NCBI GenBank assembly: GCA_963835535.1
Contig: CAWIFL010000002.1
Coordinates: forward strand, 124,001 to 188,000
Direction: 5' to 3'
DNA: 64,000 bases
DNA from: Fen-1245 sp963835535
GTDB lineage: Bacteria > Gemmatimonadota > Gemmatimonadetes > Gemmatimonadales > JACORV01
Shown here piece by piece: positions 9,397 through 16,326 of this stretch; within the stretch, counting starts at the first letter, position 1; each line of letters opens with the position of its first letter. The notes below the pieces were generated by a model. That model saw only the letters and a list, made by a program, of their open reading frames with translations, was not told the DNA's origin and searched no databases. Made by a program: the position numbers and the translations under genes.

Positions 9397-10584
9397 GTGC
9401 CGGCGCTGAGCGGCCGCGCCCCCCGTCGCGCGGGCGGCGGCGCCGTGCTTTGCTGGCTGCTCGGCTCGTTCCTGCTTTCCATTCCGCGCCCCCTCGTTGC
9501 ACAAGCCTCGGCCTCTCTGGATGTCGGGGCGTCCGCTCTCCGCTACGATCAGTTTCGGACAACCTGGGGCGTCGCCGCCGCGCCGTCCCTTCGCCTCGAT
9601 TACGGCCCGGCCTCGCTCGTCGGCCGCGGTTCGGTCCTGCAGTTCGCCAGCGGCCACAGAGACCTGCATGGCTCCCTCATAGCCACGACACTCACGCCAG
9701 CCCTCGGCGCGTTGCGAGGTGAGCTCACGGTGGACGGTGGGGCGAGCCGCTATCTGAGCTTCCCGACCTTCTCGCATCTTTTCGCTGGCGCCCACATACA
9801 TCTGGCCGGAGCGCGTCAGGGAGTCTGGGTTGGCACCAGTCTCGGACGAACTTCGATCGGTGCAGGCCCTCGGGCGGCGACCACGATTGACTTGGGACTT
9901 TGGGCGTCTCTGCCACTGGCAACGATCACCTTCACGACCCAGCACAACGCGATTGGCGACACGACCTACACGGACTTCGAGGGCACCGCGCGCGTGAGGC
10001 CAGGCGGGATCGAGGTGGACGGTGTCTTGGGCGCGAGGGCGTGGAGTCACGGCGCTGGCCGGGGACTGTACGGCGACGTGTCCGCGACGATCCCTCTGGC
10101 GCGCTACATGGGTCTGGTCATTGGCTTCGGCCGGGACGCCACAGATCCCACGCAGGGGACGATAGCTGTTCGCTATCTGACGGTTGGCATCCAGTTGTCA
10201 TCATCTCCGTTGAGGCCAGTTTCGCGCGGCTACGCCGCAACGCAAGGGATACGCATGCCCGGCGATGCCTCCGAAACGGACGCATCGGATGGCCCCACAC
10301 TTGAGATCGGAAAGTCGCGCCGCGACGGGCGCCTCATCCGGGTACACGCCGAGGGCGCCGAAAGCGTCGACCTCATGGGAGACTTTACCGACTGGCAGCC
10401 GGTCAGCCTGACGCACGTGCGCGCCGACGCCTGGGAGATCGTCATGATACTGACGCCCGGGCCGCACTACGCGGAGATCCGTATCAATGGCGGGCCCTGG
10501 CGCGCGCCGGCTGGGATGGCTCGTGCCCCGGATGATTTTGGTGGGCAGACGGGTCTGCTCCTCGTTCCCAACTCTAACGAATAG
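9397..10584 (+). CDS. Outer-membrane beta-barrel-like protein with C-terminal CBM48-like domain
   Basis: The product has 395 residues from GTG 9397, 4 bases after the previous gene. A signal peptide (about 1-35, ending RPLVAQ) is followed by alternating hydrophobic strands with small and aromatic residues over about 36-270, as in outer-membrane barrels (SLIATTLTPALGALRGELTV, YMGLVIGFGRDA). Residues about 305-390 form an E-set/glycogen-binding domain: VHAEGAESVDLMGDFTDWQP, then PGPHYAEIRINGGPW and DDFGGQTGLLLV. The same module occurs in the anti-sigma-like protein two genes upstream. A surface or periplasmic carbohydrate sensor is inferred; no catalytic residues are visible. Confidence 0.68.
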   Translation: MPALSGRAPRRAGGGAVLCWLLGSFLLSIPRPLVAQASASLDVGASALRYDQFRTTWGVAAAPSLRLDYGPASLVGRGSVLQFASGHRDLHGSLIATTLTPALGALRGELTVDGGASRYLSFPTFSHLFAGAHIHLAGARQGVWVGTSLGRTSIGAGPRAATTIDLGLWASLPLATITFTTQHNAIGDTTYTDFEGTARVRPGGIEVDGVLGARAWSHGAGRGLYGDVSATIPLARYMGLVIGFGRDATDPTQGTIAVRYLTVGIQLSSSPLRPVSRGYAATQGIRMPGDASETDASDGPTLEIGKSRRDGRLIRVHAEGAESVDLMGDFTDWQPVSLTHVRADAWEIVMILTPGPHYAEIRINGGPWRAPAGMARAPDDFGGQTGLLLVPNSNE

Positions 10585-10767
10585 GCGCCTAGCCTCCGCC
10601 CCTGGCACGATTGCCCGTGGCAGCAGACCCTCTGCCCTGAGCCGGCGGCGTAGTGAGCCAGTTTCTGAGCCAGTTTCGGGTGTCAAAGGCCAACATTTCG
10701 GGCCTGCAAATCCGGCAGCGGGCGACACGACCTCGCGGTTGGACAACATTTTGCCGGGAAACGATGC

Positions 10768-10816
10768 GGTCTTAGCTGCGCCTCTTAATCAGTAAGTCCC
10801 AGGTTCGATTCCTAGG
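10768..10816 (+). other. tRNA 3'-half-like remnant
   Basis: CTCTTAA resembles a tRNA-Lys(CTT) anticodon loop. After a short variable region comes CCAGG-TTCGATT-CCTAG, a T arm with one mismatch. No matching 5' half or acceptor stem is found. It may be a leftover att fragment from an older integration or a chance match. Confidence 0.3.
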
Positions 10817-10836
10817 CGGATGAGGCAGGACAAGGT

Positions 10837-11068
10837 ATGATGGAACAGGCACCAAGAGGCTAGCGCGAATCAGAGATGGAGAGGAGCGTCTGACGGAGGG
10901 CCAGAAGCCACTTCATAAGCACGCACAGCAGGCAGCCAAGAGAATCGGAAAGAGATGCGGCAGGGAAAATCTCGGGTGGGATGACTTCGAGTGGGCCTGC
11001 TGAGCGGTCGGATGTCGGCGCTCGCATGGGTTACGGGAGACGAGTGGGATGAATCCCTCCACACGTGA
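10837..11068 (+). pseudogene. Small protein gene broken by frameshifts
   Basis: Frame pieces join into one plausible small protein. MMEQA opens at ATG 10837, then KRLARIRDGEERLTEGQKPL and KRCGRENLGWDDFEW run in another frame to about 10999, and GLLSGRMSALAWVTGDEWD continues in a third frame to TGA 11068. Restoring one base near CC at 10852 and one G in the GGG after the last TGG codon (about 10998-11000) would make about 78 residues. The conserved-looking motif RCGRENLGWDDFEW and the tryptophan-rich end argue that this was a real gene. Function unknown. Two indels favour decay, though both lie in short homopolymers. Confidence 0.5.
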
Positions 11069-11188
11069 GACCGTAGGTCGCCGGACCCCGAGCTGCGGCG
11101 GGCGTCCGTCCGTGCGTCCGGTGGAACGCGGTTTCCTGTAGGTTGAGCCGACGCTGAGGCGTGGTTCGTCAAGCGGCTAGGAGCGGTC

Positions 11189-11776
11189 ATGCAGATGGTT
11201 GCGGTGCCGTACACCGGTCCCACACCTCGCCTAATGGCATTCATCGACGGGGAGAATCTCGTCGCGCGGTATCAGGCGATGCGTGAGCGCGGGAAGCAGC
11301 CACAGGCCGGGACGCAGCACGCGCCGGACGAATACGTCTGGAATCCCGGCTTTCACCTTCCAGGCCGCTTCGAGGTCATCAGAGCCCACCACTACGCGTC
11401 AGTCGTGGGGGACGAGCCCAAGGTCGCTGACGTCGGAAGCCGCATCAAGTCGGTGCGCTTCTGCGCAAACGACTTCTCGTCGGATTCGACCTCCTTGTAC
11501 GCGCATGTCTTCAAGAAACCGTCGAAGTCTCAAAAGACCAGCACGGTCGACATTCAAATGGTTGTGGACGCGCTTTCGCACACGTACCAGCGAACCGCAG
11601 ACACGATTCTACTGGTTACTGGTGATGGGGATTTTGAGCCCCTCGCAGAGGAAATAGCGGGACGCGGGATCAAGCTCCTCCTGGCTGCACTCTCTGACGG
11701 TCTAAGCACCCGGTTGATGCAGCACGCGGATCGTTTCATCGATCTGGACCCGTGGCTTCTTGCTCGCCCGGCCTGA
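11189..11776 (+). CDS. NYN-domain (PIN-like) putative ribonuclease
   Basis: The product is 195 residues from ATG 11189; AGGAG at 11179-11183 lies 5 nt upstream. It matches the NYN/DUF88 fold (LabA-like): FIDGENL supplies the first acidic residue, STVDIQMVVDAL the middle acidic helix and LLVTGDGDFEPLAEE the DGD motif, ending with LSDGLSTRLMQHADRFIDL. Members are metal-dependent RNases of the PIN superfamily. An insert with basic and aromatic residues (about 30-75) separates the first two motifs. On an island such proteins often act in RNA processing or defence; no partner antitoxin is seen. Confidence 0.82.
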   Translation: MQMVAVPYTGPTPRLMAFIDGENLVARYQAMRERGKQPQAGTQHAPDEYVWNPGFHLPGRFEVIRAHHYASVVGDEPKVADVGSRIKSVRFCANDFSSDSTSLYAHVFKKPSKSQKTSTVDIQMVVDALSHTYQRTADTILLVTGDGDFEPLAEEIAGRGIKLLLAALSDGLSTRLMQHADRFIDLDPWLLARPA

Positions 11777-11888
11777 GCGGCGCCTGTGGTACGCGCCTGG
11801 GGTATTGATGTGAGCTAGGGCAGGGCATTATCTCAACGGCGAGCATCGGCCGGCAACCGAGGCGCGACTTGTATGCTGGCGGTCCGAA

Positions 11889-12605
11889 ATGGCACGAGTG
11901 GCTCTCATCAACCAAGCCGCGGTACCGACGAGCCTCCTTGAGGATATCCTCGTTGAAGCTGCTCTTCCCAGCGGTGAGCTTCTGCTCCTGATCGGAGATC
12001 AACTGCTAGGAGGAGAGTCTCAAGCGGTTACGGTTCCGCGTCGCTTCGTGAAAGAAGCCGGCGACATTTGCGGGCTTGAGGCGCATCTCGACAAGCTCTG
12101 GGAGTGCGGAATCTCTGTCGGAACCACATGGGCCGACCGAGCTAGAGGATTTCCCGCCTACTTCTCATACTTGCTCGGTCATGAACTCGGCCATGCAAGT
12201 ACGATCCTGGCGAACCCGACTCTAGCCGTGTATGAGGATATGCTAACCCGCTACATCGGCCAGGCTGCGCCGCACAAGAAATGGAGGTGGATGGAGCTGC
12301 CCCATGAGATTCGCTACGACCAGTTTGGCAAGGCCGTCGCGGTGGCAATCCACGGGGCAGAAACCCTTGTAACTGAGTTAGATCGAATCCTCCGCGAAGG
12401 TCTGAGCAGCGACACTCGGAGATTGGATTTGATACGCGCTGCCGAGCCCCGCAAGGACCTCGGTGGTCTGAGAACAGACCTCGCGCGCTTTTCGGCGCCC
12501 TACCGTGATAAGCTACTCGATTTGTGGTATGGCGCGCGGCAGACGCACCAGCTTCGGATCGCGGATGGGATCGAGGATCTAGCATGGCTTTGGAGCGTTG
12601 TCTGA
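11889..12605 (+). CDS. Unknown protein with an HELGH (HExxH) zinc-peptidase-like motif
   Basis: The product has 238 residues from ATG 11889. Residues near 95-110 read YLLGHELGHASTI, the HExxH zinc-binding helix. A downstream acidic helix (for example YEDML, about residue 117) could supply the third ligand as in gluzincins. No signal peptide or membrane segment is seen, so it is probably cytoplasmic. I do not recognise a named family; ImmA/IrrE-type peptidases share the HELGH motif but the rest does not obviously match. It is the last gene before attR. Lower GC words than the core genes suggest foreign origin. Confidence 0.62.
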   Translation: MARVALINQAAVPTSLLEDILVEAALPSGELLLLIGDQLLGGESQAVTVPRRFVKEAGDICGLEAHLDKLWECGISVGTTWADRARGFPAYFSYLLGHELGHASTILANPTLAVYEDMLTRYIGQAAPHKKWRWMELPHEIRYDQFGKAVAVAIHGAETLVTELDRILREGLSSDTRRLDLIRAAEPRKDLGGLRTDLARFSAPYRDKLLDLWYGARQTHQLRIADGIEDLAWLWSVV

Positions 12606-12655
12606 CTGACGCGCCGGTTCGTTGGTGCGGCTTACCTCGCAGGCGGATCCGCTGC

Positions 12656-12675
12656 GTCCGTTCCTGTGTCCGTTG
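12656..12675 (+). repeat. 20-bp repeat near the right island end (candidate integrase arm site)
   Basis: Identical to 4631-4650. It lies 101 bases inside attR in the non-coding tail after the HELGH gene. Only one complete TGTGTCCGT word is present here, preceded by a variant (GCGTCCGT). Its paired terminal placement supports an integrase-binding role. Confidence 0.5.
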
Positions 12676-12776
12676 GGACCGGCTTCTTGCCCTATGGTGG
12701 GAAAGCGTGCCGGGCAACTTCCGCACGCCGCCTGAGTTTTCCGGCATGGTGCCGTGATTTGGGGATTATCTTGACT

Positions 12777-12834
12777 GCCTGGAGAGCGTGTGGGGCCCAA
12801 AAGGCTCTCGTGGGTTCGAATCCCACCCCATCCG
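12777..12834 (+). repeat. attR: displaced 3' half of tRNA-Ser(GGA)
   Basis: A perfect 58-bp copy of 4508-4565, beginning in the anticodon stem and ending at the discriminator base. No 5' half lies upstream, so it is not a functional tRNA. It marks the right end of the island, and what follows (terminator, pyrR) should be the original downstream sequence of the tRNA gene. Confidence 0.92.
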
Positions 12835-12836
12835 TC

Positions 12837-12870
12837 GGCGGCGGCGCGTTGATTAAGTCGCGCCGCCGCC
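12837..12870 (+). terminator. GC-rich hairpin, probable original tRNA-Ser terminator
   Basis: GGCGGCGGCGCG (12837-12848) pairs perfectly with CGCGCCGCCGCC (12859-12870) around a 10-base loop, followed by TTACGTTT. It comes directly after the tRNA 3' fragment and 18 bases before pyrR. It could terminate the ancestral tRNA transcript; attenuation of pyrR is the alternative. Confidence 0.6.
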
Positions 12871-12888
12871 TTACGTTTGGGGCTCACT

Positions 12889-13446
12889 ATGCCGCCTGAA
12901 GAGCGCCAGCTCCTCCTGGACGCCAGCGCGATCGAGCGCACGCTCCACCGAATGGCCCAGGACATCGTGCGGCAGACCCCGGATCCGCGTCTCCTGGTCC
13001 TGATCGGCGTACAGCGCCGAGGCGTCGAGATCGCCGCGCGCCTGGCGGCGATCGTGGCCCGCGAGGCGCACGTCGAGGTGCCGCGGGGGCAGATGGACAT
13101 CACGCTCTACCGGGATGACCTCGAGGTCGTGGGCCCACGGCCGCTGATCGGGCCGACCGAGCTGCCGGTCGCCCTGGAGGGGCGGCACGCCTGGATCGTG
13201 GACGACGTCCTCTTCAGCGGGCGCACGGTGCGCGCGGCCCTCGACCAGTTCGCCGACTTCGGGCGGCCGGCGCGGATCGGCCTGGCGGTGCTCGTGGACC
13301 GCGGCGGCCGGGAGCTGCCGATCCAGGCGGACGTGGTGGGGGAGAAGGTGGCGACGGCGCCGGGGGACCGGGTGGACGTCTTCGTGCGGGAGCTGGACGG
13401 CCGCGACGCGGTGGAGATCGTGCGCGGGGCGCGGGGGAGCGCGTGA
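12889..13446 (+). CDS. pyrR: PyrR bifunctional pyrimidine operon regulator / uracil phosphoribosyltransferase
   Basis: The product has 185 residues from ATG 12889; an in-frame TTG at 12877 is less likely. It has the type-I PRTase fold with the PRPP loop AWIVDDVLFSGRTVRAALD (about residues 102-120) and the PyrR signatures LVLIGVQRRGVEIAARLA and GQMDITLYRDDL. PyrR binds pyr mRNA in response to UMP and can make UMP from uracil and PRPP. It heads a pyrR-pyrB-pyrC operon with 4-nt overlaps. I cannot identify a PyrR binding loop in the short upstream region, which was rearranged by the island insertion. Confidence 0.93.
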   Translation: MPPEERQLLLDASAIERTLHRMAQDIVRQTPDPRLLVLIGVQRRGVEIAARLAAIVAREAHVEVPRGQMDITLYRDDLEVVGPRPLIGPTELPVALEGRHAWIVDDVLFSGRTVRAALDQFADFGRPARIGLAVLVDRGGRELPIQADVVGEKVATAPGDRVDVFVRELDGRDAVEIVRGARGSA

Positions 13447-14405
13447 GCGCCGGCCGGCTGGGCAAGGACCTGCTCGGGCTCGAGCACCTGTCGGCCGACG
13501 ACATCCGCCTGATCCTCGACACCGCCGAGCCGTTCAAGGAGATCTCGGAGCGGGCGATCAAGAAGGTCCCGGTGCTCCGGGGCAAGACGATCGTCAACCT
13601 CTTCTTCGAGCCTTCGACCCGCACCCGCGTGTCGTTCGAGTTCGCGGAGCATCGGCTCTCGGCGGACACGGTGAACGTGGCGACCGCGGGCTCGTCGGTC
13701 TCCAAGGGCGAGACGCTGGTGGACACCGCGCGCAACCTCGAGGCGATGCGCATCGACATGGTGGTGATGCGCCACCCCTCCTCGGGCGCCGCGAAGTTCC
13801 TGGCCGACCGCATCAAGTCGAACGTGATCAACGCCGGCGACGGCAAGCACGAGCATCCCACGCAGGGGCTGCTGGACCTCCTCACCATCCGGGACCACCG
13901 GCCGATCGAGGGCACGCGGGTCTGCATCGTCGGCGACGTGCTCCACTCGCGCGTGGCGCGGTCCAACATCTGGGGCCTCCTCAAGCTCGGCGCCGAGGTG
14001 GCGGTGTGCGGCCCGCAGACCCTGCTGCCGATGGGGATCGAGGAGCTGGGCGTGCGGGTCTTCCGCCGGATCGAGGAAGCGATCGAGTGGGCCGCCGTCC
14101 TCAACGTGCTGCGGCTCCAGCTCGAGCGGATGCAGGGGGGCTACGTCCCCTCGCTGCGGGAGTACTACCGCGTCTTCGGCGTGACGCTGGAGCGGCTGGA
14201 GCGCGCGCCGCGCGAGCTGCTGATCCTGCACCCCGGGCCGATGAACCGCGGGGTGGAGATCGACTCGCGGGTGGCCGACGGGCCGCACTCGGTGATCCTG
14301 AGCCAGGTCACCAACGGCGTGGCGGTGCGGATGGCGGTGCTCTACCTCCTGGCCGGCGGGCGGCCGGAGCTGGCGGAGAGCGCGAAGGGAGCGCCCGAAA
14401 GGTGA
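13443..14405 (+). CDS. pyrB: Aspartate carbamoyltransferase catalytic subunit
   Basis: The product has 320 residues from GTG 13443, overlapping the pyrR stop by 4 nt. It condenses carbamoyl phosphate and aspartate in pyrimidine synthesis. The carbamoyl-phosphate loop FFEPSTRTRVSFE is at about residues 57-69, and HPTQGLLDLLTI and GDVLHSRVARSN follow. The C-terminal aspartate domain ends with LHPGPMNRGVEI and VAVRMAVLYLLAGG. No pyrI regulatory gene is adjacent, as is usual where PyrR controls the operon. Confidence 0.95.
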   Translation: MSAGRLGKDLLGLEHLSADDIRLILDTAEPFKEISERAIKKVPVLRGKTIVNLFFEPSTRTRVSFEFAEHRLSADTVNVATAGSSVSKGETLVDTARNLEAMRIDMVVMRHPSSGAAKFLADRIKSNVINAGDGKHEHPTQGLLDLLTIRDHRPIEGTRVCIVGDVLHSRVARSNIWGLLKLGAEVAVCGPQTLLPMGIEELGVRVFRRIEEAIEWAAVLNVLRLQLERMQGGYVPSLREYYRVFGVTLERLERAPRELLILHPGPMNRGVEIDSRVADGPHSVILSQVTNGVAVRMAVLYLLAGGRPELAESAKGAPER

Positions 14406-15703
14406 AGCCGATCCTGATCCGCGGCGGCCGCGTGATCGACCCGGCCAGCGGGATGGACGCCGCGGCCGACGTCCTCCTGGTGGACGGCAAGGTCAACGCG
14501 GTGTCGCCGCAGGTCGGGGCGCGCGGCGACGCGGAGGTCCTCGACGCCGCCGGCTGCGTGGTCGCGCCCGGCTTCGTGGACCTGCACGTGCACCTCCGGG
14601 AGCCGGGGCGCGAGGACGTCGAGACGATCGCGACCGGGGCGCGGGCGGCGGTGGCCGGCGGCTTCACGTCCGTCTGCGCGATGCCGAACACCGATCCCGT
14701 GACCGACAACCAGGCGGCGGTCGGCTTCATCGTGAGCCAGGCCCGGCGCGCGGGCACGGCCCGCGTGTACCCGATCGGCGCCGTGTCGCTGGGGCAGCGC
14801 GGGGAGCAGCTCGCGGAGTTCGGCGAGCTGGTCGCCGCCGGCGCCGTCGGCGTCTCCGACGACGGCCGGCCGGTCGCGACCGCGCACCTGATGCGCACCG
14901 CGCTCGAGTACGCGCTGACCTTCGGGATCCCGGTCATCGATCACTGCGAGGACGTCTCGCTCTCGGCCGGCGGCTCGATGCACGAGGGGCTGGTCTCCAC
15001 CCGGCTCGGCCTCAAGGGCATCCCGCGCTCCGCCGAGGACGTGATCGTGGCGCGGGATCTCCAGCTCGCCGAGCTGACGGGCGGGCACCTGCACTGCGCG
15101 CACGTCTCCACCGCCGGCGCGGTGGCGATGATCCGCGCGGCGAAGGCGCGCGGCGTCCGCGTGACGGCCGAGGTCACGCCGCACCACCTGGTCCTGACCG
15201 ACGCGGCCTGCGAGGGATACGAGACCAACGCGAAGATGAACCCGCCGCTCCGCGAGCCAGCGGACCTGGCGGCGCTGCGCGCCGGCTTGGCCGACGGCAC
15301 GATCGACTGCATCGTGACTGATCACGCGCCGCACCATTACGACGCGAAGGAGCAGGAGTTCGACAATGCGCCGTTCGGCGTCGTCGGGCTGGAGACCGCC
15401 CTCGGCGTGGCGATGACGGAGCTGGTGGACGGCGGCGTGCTCTCGCTCCCCGCGCTGGTGCGCTGCCTCTCGACCCGCCCGGCCGAGGTCGCGCACCTCC
15501 CGGCGGGCACGCTCGCACCCGGCGCTCCGGCCGACGTCGTCGTCTTCGATCCGTCGGCGGCCTGGACGGTGGACCCGGCGCGCTTCTTCTCGAAGAGCCG
15601 GAACACGGCGTTCGCCGGCCGGAAGCTCCGCGGGCTGGTGCGGTGGACGATCGTGGGCGGGGCCGTCGCGCACCGCGCCGCCGACCGCCCGGCCGCGCGG
15701 TGA
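14402..15703 (+). CDS. pyrC: Dihydroorotase, class I
   Basis: The product has 433 residues from GTG 14402, overlapping pyrB by 4 nt. It closes carbamoyl aspartate to dihydroorotate. The amidohydrolase metal site begins with DLHVHLREPG (about residues 58-67). DGRPVATAHLMRTAL, DHCEDVSLS, CAHVST, TAEVTPHHL and CIVTDHAPHH give the remaining metal and substrate residues. Length and the LREPG form fit class I (PyrC of Gram-positives and many others). The end overlaps the next gene by 4 nt. Confidence 0.95.
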   Translation: MKPILIRGGRVIDPASGMDAAADVLLVDGKVNAVSPQVGARGDAEVLDAAGCVVAPGFVDLHVHLREPGREDVETIATGARAAVAGGFTSVCAMPNTDPVTDNQAAVGFIVSQARRAGTARVYPIGAVSLGQRGEQLAEFGELVAAGAVGVSDDGRPVATAHLMRTALEYALTFGIPVIDHCEDVSLSAGGSMHEGLVSTRLGLKGIPRSAEDVIVARDLQLAELTGGHLHCAHVSTAGAVAMIRAAKARGVRVTAEVTPHHLVLTDAACEGYETNAKMNPPLREPADLAALRAGLADGTIDCIVTDHAPHHYDAKEQEFDNAPFGVVGLETALGVAMTELVDGGVLSLPALVRCLSTRPAEVAHLPAGTLAPGAPADVVVFDPSAAWTVDPARFFSKSRNTAFAGRKLRGLVRWTIVGGAVAHRAADRPAAR

Positions 15704-16326
15704 GCCGCTGGAGCGTCGCCCGCGCCATCTGTGAGGCGGGGCGGCGGCTTGCGGAGCGGGGGCTGATCGCGGGCGCCGAGGGCAACATCTCCGCCCGCGT
15801 CGGCGAGCGGGTGCTGGTGACGCCGGCCGGCCGCGCCAAGAGCGACCTGACGCCCGCCGACCTGGTCGAGGTGGACCTCGCGGGCAGGACGCGTGGCCCG
15901 GGCGTGCCGTCCTCGGAGTTGGGGCTGCATCTGGTCGTTCTGGGCGCGAGGCCCGATGTTGCAGCGGTCGTGCACGCCCATCCGCCGGTGGCGACGGGGT
16001 TCGCCGCCGCGGGGCTCGCGCTGGACGACGACGTGCTGCCGGAGCTGCTGGCGCAGTTCGGCAGGGTGCCGCTGGTGCCGTACGGGATGCCGGGCTCGCC
16101 GGAGCTGGGGGAGCGGGCGCTCCCGTTCGTCGCCGGGCACGACGCGCTGCTCCTGGCCAACCACGGGGCCGTGACCTTCGGGCCCGGCGTCGCCGAGGCG
16201 GTGCAGCGGATGGAGAGCCTCGAGCAGGGCGCGCGGATCCTGCTCGCGGCGCGTCTCTTGGGAGGCGCGCGGTCGCTGCCCGCGGCCGAGGTCGAGAGGA
16301 TTCGCACGTTGTGGAGGCACGCATGA
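15700..16326 (+). CDS. Class II aldolase/adducin family protein
   Basis: The product has 208 residues from GTG 15700, coupled to the pyrC stop. The aldolase-II fold is shown by AGAEGNISARVGERVLVTP (substrate phosphate loop), VVHAHPPVATGFAA (two zinc histidines) and LLANHGAVTFG (third histidine). The glutamate at about residue 68, in SSELGLH, is the usual catalytic position. It resembles fuculose/rhamnulose-phosphate aldolase-like enzymes, but the substrate cannot be told. Co-transcription with pyr genes may only be incidental. Confidence 0.82.
   Translation: MSRWSVARAICEAGRRLAERGLIAGAEGNISARVGERVLVTPAGRAKSDLTPADLVEVDLAGRTRGPGVPSSELGLHLVVLGARPDVAAVVHAHPPVATGFAAAGLALDDDVLPELLAQFGRVPLVPYGMPGSPELGERALPFVAGHDALLLANHGAVTFGPGVAEAVQRMESLEQGARILLAARLLGGARSLPAAEVERIRTLWRHA

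Larger units (their letters stand above)
10585..11188. other. Non-coding and decayed stretch inside the island
   Basis: The 604 bases between the barrel gene and the NYN gene contain no intact gene. They hold a tRNA-like 3' fragment near 10768-10816 and a small broken coding sequence at 10837-11068, listed separately. The remainder (10585-10760, 11069-11170) shows nothing I can identify beyond a short tandem TGAGCCAGTTTC repeat near 10652-10676. Confidence 0.6.
4508..12834. mobile_element. Integrated genomic island in tRNA-Ser(GGA)
   Basis: The element is about 8.27 kb, bounded by a perfect 58-bp att repeat. In order it carries integrase, excisionase-like HTH gene, a lipoprotein, an ECF sigma operon with carbohydrate-module proteins, a decayed stretch, a NYN nuclease and an HELGH protein. 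There are no conjugation, replication or phage structural genes, so it is probably a non-self-mobilising integrative island. The sequences joined at its ends (tRNA-Ser on the left; a GC-rich terminator and pyrR on the right) look like the ancestral neighbours. Confidence 0.88.

Noticed and set aside
12777..12834. A third tRNA-Ser gene
   Set aside because: Only the 3' half is present; acceptor 5' strand and D arm are missing, so it is attR.
12837..12870. PyrR-controlled attenuator before pyrR
   Set aside because: The hairpin is a simple palindrome without an antiterminator alternative or the PyrR loop consensus, and it lies where the tRNA-Ser terminator is expected.
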